Assembly: GCA_022824265.1 (NCBI GenBank)
Contig: JAJEAG010000022.1
Span: forward strand, 1-37,390
Length of the DNA stretch: 37,390 bases
Direction: 5' to 3'
Origin: Candidatus Poribacteria bacterium
GTDB lineage: Bacteria > Poribacteria > WGA-4E > WGA-3G
Of the stretch, positions 32,699 to 37,390 are shown one piece after another. How positions within the stretch are numbered: the stretch's first letter is position 1; each line of letters opens with the position of its first letter. Position numbers and translations under genes: made by a program. The notes beneath the pieces were generated by a model that ran no database searches, was not told the origin of the DNA, and saw only the letters and a list, made by a program, of their open reading frames with translations.

Positions 32699-33529
32699 TT
32701 ACATGTCGCTTTTCAATGAACGATTCGGATGACTGAAGCCGATACCACGTTTAGATGCTTCAATAAATTGTAACAGATATTCAACTTCTGGATCTGCTGG
32801 TAATTCTTCTCTTGTTCTGGTAACAGCATGCTTTAAGGGTATTCCAGAACGGAACAAAATACGGAAAGCTTTCTTTAGAATTGCAAATGTTTCAGGAGAA
32901 AGCTTCGATAAAGGATTGATTTGGGAGGTACGAATACCGAGACGATTTAGATCACGGACACGGGAAGGTTGACCAGCAGAAAGCATGAAAGGTGGAATGT
33001 CCTGAACGATTTTTGAACAACCGCCTGCCATCGCCATTTTTCCTACACGAACAAATTGATGAAGTGCTGCATAAGCACCGAGACGCACATCATCCTCAAT
33101 AATGACATGACCGGCGAGTGTGGCAAAATTTGCCATGATGACTCTACTACCAATGATACAATCATGGGCAATGTTCACCCAATTCATAAACAGATTATCA
33201 TCACCGATTACAGTTTCTTCATCTTCAAATGTTGAACGAGATATTGAGACATATTCGCGAAATACGTTTCGGTTGCCGATACGGACAAAACTTCGTTCAC
33301 CTTTATATTTTAGGTCTTTTGATGGGTTTCCAATGGAGGCACCGAAAAAGATTTGGCAATCATCACCAATTGTTGTCCATTTTCCAATCTGAACATGCGG
33401 ACCAATGACAGTATTTGCACCTATCTTTACATGGTCTTCTATAATGGTATAAGGTTCAATGCGAACACCTTCTCCCAATTCAGACTTAGGTGAAATAATT
33501 GCTGTTGGATGAATGTTTGTCGCTGTCAC
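32699..33529 (-). CDS. lpxA: Acyl-ACP:UDP-GlcNAc O-acyltransferase
   Basis: LpxA catalyses the first step of lipid A synthesis, acylation of UDP-GlcNAc. The left-handed beta-helix hexapeptides run through residues 5-190 (IHPTAIISPKSELGEGV, IEPYTIIEDHVKIG and so on). Active-site positions are H141 (ATLAGHVIIEDD) and H157 (AALHQF), and VGKMAMAGGCSKIVQDIPPF is the standard conserved stretch. The 276-aa length is close to E. coli LpxA (262). The start is GTG at 33529 with AGAGG 7 bases upstream. It follows lpxC/fabZ with a 66-base gap on the same strand, which is the usual lipid A order. Confidence 0.95.
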   Translation of the reverse strand: MTATNIHPTAIISPKSELGEGVRIEPYTIIEDHVKIGANTVIGPHVQIGKWTTIGDDCQIFFGASIGNPSKDLKYKGERSFVRIGNRNVFREYVSISRSTFEDEETVIGDDNLFMNWVNIAHDCIIGSRVIMANFATLAGHVIIEDDVRLGAYAALHQFVRVGKMAMAGGCSKIVQDIPPFMLSAGQPSRVRDLNRLGIRTSQINPLSKLSPETFAILKKAFRILFRSGIPLKHAVTRTREELPADPEVEYLLQFIEASKRGIGFSHPNRSLKSDM

Positions 33530-33595
33530 AGGATTGCCTCTACTTTCTTATTTTTGCTTGTAATTTTCCTTCTTAAGCATTTTTTGCTGTTAAAT

Positions 33596-34903
33596 CTACT
33601 CGTTCTCTGTTGGAGCGAGTGCGATTGACAATTCTGCTTCGGTAGCGAGAGCACCATCTACATATACCTCCCCTGCGATCCGCGCCAATGTGCTGCGACG
33701 TTGAACAATCTCTATTTCCAAACGAAGTTGATCTCCAGGAATTACAGTTTTTCGGAAAGTGGCTTTACTAATAGACCTAAAATACCCTAATTGATCCTCT
33801 TTTCCAATTTCCTGTAGGAGTAACCATGCACCAAGTTGCGCCAGTGCTTCTACTTGTAAAACACCCGGCATCACTGGTTCTACAGGAAAATGTCCCTCAA
33901 ATATAGGTTCATTATAGGTAAGGTTTTTTATCCCAACAGCCCGTTTCCCATTTTCATATTCAATTACGCGATCAATCAGACACATAGGGTGTCTATGTGG
34001 TAGAATTCGGTAAATTTCCTTTGCTTCAACTGTCTGATTTATTTTCTCATCTTTGAGTGTTGAGTCCAGAATACCTTTTTCTGCCATAGCATTTACAAAC
34101 TGTGCATGAAATGTATGTCCAGTCCGCATTGCGATGACTTGTGCTTTTGGAAGGTATCCAGCAAGGTATAGATCTCCTATAAGGTCAAGCGTTTTATGAC
34201 GGACAAATTCATCGTTAAACCTCAACTCAGAACTTGTCTCTCCATCTGACTTAACTACCAAAACATTATCATAACTTGCTCCTTTTCCAATACCTAATGC
34301 TTGTAATGCCTCAATTTCTGCCTCAAAACAGAAACTGCGAGCAGGAGCAATATCCCGTATATATGTTTCTGGTGTCATCTCCCAAGTAGCAAATTGTGGT
34401 GCAGTATTGGGATGATCGTAGGCGAATGTAACCTCAAATTTATCTGATGGAAGAAAGATAAGCTGCTTGTTGTCGTCACTTATAACGAATGGTTCTGATA
34501 CTTCAATATAACGACGGGGTACATCCAACTGAGTCAGTCCAACTTCTTGGATTTTATTGATGTATAGTAACGCGCTACCATCAAGTCCAGGCGGTTCCTG
34601 TGCATTGAGTTCTACTACAGCATTGTCAATTCTCATTCCTGCAAGTGCAGACAGTAAATGCTCAATGCTACTGATTATTGTATCACCTTTCTGCAAACTT
34701 GTACAACGCGGTAATATATCCTTCCAGTTCTCTGGACAAACATTCACTTCCGATGAATCTGTTTGATCAGTCCGATGAAAAACAATCCCGTAATCAGCAG
34801 GTGCTGGTTTTATAGTCAGTTCAACAGACTCACCAAGCATCAATCCTATTCCTGAAATAGAGATTTCGGACTGAAGTGTTTGTTGTGATTCAACATTTCC
34901 CAT
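33596..34903 (-). CDS. lpxC-fabZ: Bifunctional LpxC deacetylase / FabZ dehydratase
   Basis: Fusion of UDP-3-O-acyl-GlcNAc deacetylase (LpxC, residues 1 to about 285) and 3-hydroxyacyl-ACP dehydratase (FabZ, about 292-435), 435 aa. It commits UDP-acyl-GlcNAc to lipid A and supplies fatty acid precursors. LpxC zinc ligands are H82 (SSIEHLLSAL), H236 and D240 (FVRHKTLDLIGDL), and H263 (TGHTFHA) is the catalytic His. FabZ is marked by LPHRHPMCLIDRV, H338 (EGHFPVEPVMPG) and E352 (LQVEALAQ). The usual LpxC GxGLHxG motif reads GIGLMLG here, with Met22 for His. Such fusions are known in Bacteroidetes and related lineages. It lies between mltG and lpxA. Confidence 0.93.
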   Translation of the reverse strand: MGNVESQQTLQSEISISGIGLMLGESVELTIKPAPADYGIVFHRTDQTDSSEVNVCPENWKDILPRCTSLQKGDTIISSIEHLLSALAGMRIDNAVVELNAQEPPGLDGSALLYINKIQEVGLTQLDVPRRYIEVSEPFVISDDNKQLIFLPSDKFEVTFAYDHPNTAPQFATWEMTPETYIRDIAPARSFCFEAEIEALQALGIGKGASYDNVLVVKSDGETSSELRFNDEFVRHKTLDLIGDLYLAGYLPKAQVIAMRTGHTFHAQFVNAMAEKGILDSTLKDEKINQTVEAKEIYRILPHRHPMCLIDRVIEYENGKRAVGIKNLTYNEPIFEGHFPVEPVMPGVLQVEALAQLGAWLLLQEIGKEDQLGYFRSISKATFRKTVIPGDQLRLEIEIVQRRSTLARIAGEVYVDGALATEAELSIALAPTENE

Positions 34904-34978
34904 ATAATATATATGACTCCATTCATGTATATATGTTTATTTTCGATTTTGATGGATGTATTTTATTATATTCTACTA

Positions 34979-36025
34979 TTATCTTGTTATCTTTCTATTC
35001 CGTTTTATTTGACGGATCATTCTATTATGTTCCGCAAGTGTTTGAGAAAAATGATGTTTCCCTTTCTCAACAGCGACAAAATAAAAAAATGATGTTTCCT
35101 CTGGTCTTAATGCACCCAAGATAGCCTCCATTCCTGGATTTCCTATCGGACCTGGAGGTAACCCTTTATTTAAATAGGTATTGTAAGGCGATTCAACCTT
35201 CAAATCTGCTCTTGTCAATAAACGGTCAGGGTCCCCTAAAGCATATAGTACTGTTGGGTCTGCTTGTAGTCGCCATTTATCCCTAAGTCGATTATGAAAA
35301 ACACCAGAAATTAATGGTATTTCTGAAGAAGAACCTGCCTCTCTCTGTATAATGGAAGCAAGTGTGATGACTTCATGACGCGTTAAATCTAATGTTTCCG
35401 CTTCCTTTGCTAACTTTTCAGTCCATCTATTTGAGGATTCAGCCAACATCATCTTTACAACGGTTTTTGCCGTGGTGCCTTTAGCGAACTTGTAGGTATC
35501 AGGAAAAAGATAACCTTCGACTGTTACATCTTCAGGCACATGCTTTTCAAGCAGTTCAGGCAACTTAATTGCTTCTTGAAATGTTTCTGCTGTGCCGTAT
35601 CCACTTCCCTCCCAGAGTTCCGCAATCGCTGCAGCCGTGATCCCTTCGGGAACAGTAAATGTCTTATATTCAATTTGACCTTCCTTAAGTTCACCAAGAA
35701 TCCGCGAAAGCGACATATCTCGACTGAGTCTGTAATTCCCCGCCTTTAATTGTGTTCCTATCCTACGATACCGAACAGCGAGTTTGAAAGCAAGTGGACT
35801 TCGAATTAACTTATTATTTACCAGTAGTTGTGCAATTTTTGAGGTACTACTACCCGGTTCGATCGTTACGGATACAATCTCTTCTGAAGAAGCAGTTGGT
35901 GAAAAGTAGTGTAAACCCACTAAAACAACACTGAAACATAAAATTACGAGACATCCGAGCGCGTATAATCCGAACTTCCATATACGTTTCCATTTCAGTA
36001 ATGCTCCTAAATTCCGTAGGAACAT
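34979..36025 (-). CDS. mltG: Endolytic transglycosylase MltG (YceG-like)
   Basis: MltG cleaves nascent peptidoglycan and sets glycan strand length. The 348-aa protein has an N-terminal membrane anchor (about residues 18-43, FGLYALGCLVILCFSVVLVG), a LysM-like region (VTIEPGSSTSKIAQLL) and the catalytic domain with EGYLFPDTYKF, TLASIIQREAG (catalytic Glu) and the closing SPYNTYLNKGLPPGPI. It is anchored in the inner membrane with its domain in the periplasm. The longest frame starts at 36040, but the ATG at 36025 has TGGAGG upstream, so I use it. It is between ruvX and lpxC/fabZ on the same strand and is probably cotranscribed. Confidence 0.95.
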   Translation of the reverse strand: MFLRNLGALLKWKRIWKFGLYALGCLVILCFSVVLVGLHYFSPTASSEEIVSVTIEPGSSTSKIAQLLVNNKLIRSPLAFKLAVRYRRIGTQLKAGNYRLSRDMSLSRILGELKEGQIEYKTFTVPEGITAAAIAELWEGSGYGTAETFQEAIKLPELLEKHVPEDVTVEGYLFPDTYKFAKGTTAKTVVKMMLAESSNRWTEKLAKEAETLDLTRHEVITLASIIQREAGSSSEIPLISGVFHNRLRDKWRLQADPTVLYALGDPDRLLTRADLKVESPYNTYLNKGLPPGPIGNPGMEAILGALRPEETSFFYFVAVEKGKHHFSQTLAEHNRMIRQIKRNRKITR

Positions 36026-36097
36026 GGGTTTCCTCCACATCAGAATAAGCAGATAATTAAACCTATAACACTATTTTGTTATAATATATTACGCTTG

Positions 36098-36517
36098 TTA
36101 TTGATCTGTGTTACCACGTAAATACTCATCAAGGATTATCACGGCTGAAATTTGGTCAATAACCTTACGACGATCCTTTGAATTTATTTCAAGTTGATTT
36201 AATATATCTTCAGCATCCGATGTCGTAAAACTTTCATCAATAAACTCAACAGGGACATCAAGTACTTTTGATAATCGTGAGCCAAATTTTTGCACTTTTT
36301 CTGCTTGCGTCCCGATAGTTCCATCAATTGAGATTGGTAATCCGATGATTATTCGTTCTACTTCGTGGATAGAAACAAGATCGCCTATTGCAATCATATC
36401 ACGCTGCCGATTTGTACGCGTTAGTGTACATAAAGGATGTGCACCGCTACCGAGCACATCACTAACTGCAACACCGATCCTTACATCCCCAACATCTAAA
36501 CCGAGTAATACTCCCAT
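36098..36517 (-). CDS. ruvX: Holliday junction resolvase-like YqgF/RuvX
   Basis: RNase H-fold YqgF/RuvX nuclease, 139 aa, likely involved in pre-16S rRNA processing. LGLDVGDVRIGVAVSD holds the first Asp (D8), IIIGLPISIDGTIG the middle motif, IDESFTTSDAE the Glu (family usually DERLTT; here DESFTT), and VIDQISAVIILDEYL the last Asp. The ATG at 36517 has AGAGGA 6 bases upstream. A longer frame would start at a GTG at 36577 inside the IS end and is rejected. It is the first gene of the envelope cluster (mltG, lpxC/fabZ, lpxA follow). The IS boundary is 49 bases upstream of its start, so the native promoter may have been displaced. Confidence 0.92.
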   Translation of the reverse strand: MGVLLGLDVGDVRIGVAVSDVLGSGAHPLCTLTRTNRQRDMIAIGDLVSIHEVERIIIGLPISIDGTIGTQAEKVQKFGSRLSKVLDVPVEFIDESFTTSDAEDILNQLEINSKDRRKVIDQISAVIILDEYLRGNTDQ

Positions 36518-36566
36518 ACCTAATCCTCTTGTATTTAACCTATTCTCCTTTCCAACTATAACGCTA

Positions 36567-36695
36567 GTGATACTCACGACGGCTAAAGCCGTGTGCTTCT
36601 TTTAGCACACAACTCTCCTGTGTGATTCCTGCTTCCGTCTCTCGTGCCTCCGCATGAGGTCTTATTCGGACTCTACAGGCGTTTAGTCTCTCTGT
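36567..36695 (-). ncRNA. Candidate omega RNA (reRNA) scaffold at IS right end, right copy
   Basis: This is the counterpart of 696-839, on the opposite strand. Its right boundary is 36567, where identity with the left copy ends. Hairpin 36579-36583/36588-36592 is retained. It is 15 bases shorter than the left copy, mainly from a deletion in the stretch after the tnpB stop. By family rule the guide would be read from 36566 downwards. Confidence 0.45.
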
Positions 36696-37390
36696 CTATC
36701 CGACAGCGAGGTGTCTAAGGTTTATTGCAGCGTTGACATCCCTGTCTTTCTGATATTAACAGACACCGCATTGATACATTCTTTCTGATAGCAGTAGTTC
36801 TTTTTTCTTATGTCCACAACTGCTACAGGTTTTGCTACTCGCAAAAAACTGGTCTGCTTCTATGACACAAACCGCGTGTGCCTCTGCTTTGGTCTTGAGT
36901 TTTGAGAGAAATCCGCCTAACGCACTATCAGATAACGCTTTTGCTAACTTCTTATTCTTTAGCAGGTTAGTTACTTTTAGTGTTTCTATACCGATAGTAG
37001 ATGCATTCTTGATAATCTCTGTTGTCGCTTTATGGTGGGCATCCCTGCGAATACAAGCAATACGGTAATGAATACGGTCTACTTTCCGTTTCTGTTTGAA
37101 CCAGTTTTTAGATTTTAGCACTTTCCGACTTAGTTTGCGTTGGGCACGCTTGAGTTTTCTCTCATAACGTTTGAGGGGTCTCGGATTATCATATTTCGTC
37201 CCATCACTCAAGGTTGCCAGTGTATTGATACCCACATCTATACCGATAACAGGGTGCGTTGAGTTATCAACGACTTCGGTGTCCTCTGTTGCCACGGTGA
37301 TAGATGCAAACCAACGATGTGCTGTCCTTGAGATTGTCACCTTGATAATATTTCCAACAAAACGTAAGACTTGACGCATTTTGATCCAAC
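36696..37390 (-). pseudogene. tnpB: tnpB pseudogene, nonsense codon before the last RuvC Asp
   Basis: The protein matches the left copy at all but five residues through C206 of its numbering, then a TAA (36756-36758) replaces the CAA of the left copy. The lost part includes DRDVNAAINL with the third RuvC Asp, so nuclease activity should be gone even if the RNA is made. Reading past the TAA the frame stays open to the original stop (36696-36698). The 5' part is cut by the window edge. The stop could also be a sequencing error in a repeat copy, but the shared TAA context is clear. Confidence 0.85.

Larger units (their letters stand above)
36567..37390 (-). mobile_element. IS200/IS605-type tnpB element, right copy (5' truncated by window edge)
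   Basis: Inverted second copy of the element at 1-839. It ends at the same internal base of tnpB at the window edge, so both ends of the window are the same sequence. Its tnpB is inactivated by a nonsense codon. The right end lies 49 bases upstream of ruvX. Both copies being open at identical positions suggests the window edges are where an assembler could not pass a repeat. Confidence 0.88.

Noticed and set aside
36518-36577. Extra N-terminal part of RuvX starting at a GTG in the IS end
   Set aside because: The extension is IS-derived and precedes a good Shine-Dalgarno sequence and ATG at 36517 that starts the conserved first strand.
1-37390. A composite transposon bounded by the two IS copies
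   Set aside because: The cargo is housekeeping (lipid A, MltG, RuvX) and metabolic genes, the span is 36 kb, and IS605-type elements do not usually form composite transposons; a contig break in a repeat explains it better.

Overview
The window is about 37.4 kb of AT-leaning bacterial DNA. I infer that it comes from a diderm bacterium of the Candidatus Poribacteria type or a close relative. Three things point that way: lipid A genes including an LpxC-FabZ fusion; several Gfo/Idh/MocA oxidoreductases, phytanoyl-CoA-type dioxygenases, VOC proteins and TIM-barrel sugar isomerases scattered among housekeeping genes; and short GC-rich palindromes in some gaps. Placement is by gene content only; no rRNA or tRNA gene was seen.

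Both ends of the window are the same IS200/IS605-type tnpB element in inverted orientation, cut at the same internal base, which looks like an assembly break at a repeat. The left tnpB (1-695) keeps all RuvC and zinc-finger residues visible in the window. The right copy (36696-37390) has a nonsense codon that removes the last catalytic Asp. The right end of the left copy runs into the first codons of a Gfo/Idh/MocA gene (829-1986).

Region by region: 2059-2424 is a MITE-like block with symmetric inverted arms. 2471-3890 holds a second oxidoreductase and a VOC protein. 3980-5419 (minus) is a HigB-type toxin followed by an unusual protein that joins a HigA-like N-terminal segment to TPRs and a PD-(D/E)XK nuclease-like domain. 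5708-11779 (minus) holds a membrane TPR protein, an AlkB-like dioxygenase, an MFS transporter, a lipoprotein, a VOC protein, a BNR/Asp-box propeller and a possible ADP-ribosyltransferase-fold protein. 11847-13679 holds a beta-helix protein and a decayed toxin-antitoxin pair (intact YgiT-type zinc finger, broken DUF4258 toxin). 13800-15083 is a triple tandem DUF5069 protein. 15211-16911 is a GT-C-like membrane glycosyltransferase.

16943-28256 reads as a carbohydrate-use region: three TIM-barrel isomerases, an oxidoreductase, a DgoD-like galactonate dehydratase, a GH172 (DUF2961) glycosidase and a 1325-residue protein with a long acidic tract and an (alpha/alpha)6-like domain. It is interrupted by a small-protein/retropepsin pair and by the 3' remnant of a duplicated isomerase gene. 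28390-31628 holds a DUF350 membrane protein, two phytanoyl-CoA dioxygenase family proteins and an MDR oxidoreductase. 31732-36517 (minus) is a cell-envelope cluster transcribed ruvX - mltG - lpxC/fabZ - lpxA - sugar epimerase.

Several starts were moved to an internal ATG because the longest frame begins inside or upstream of a good Shine-Dalgarno sequence. Four sigma70-like promoters are clear enough to list.
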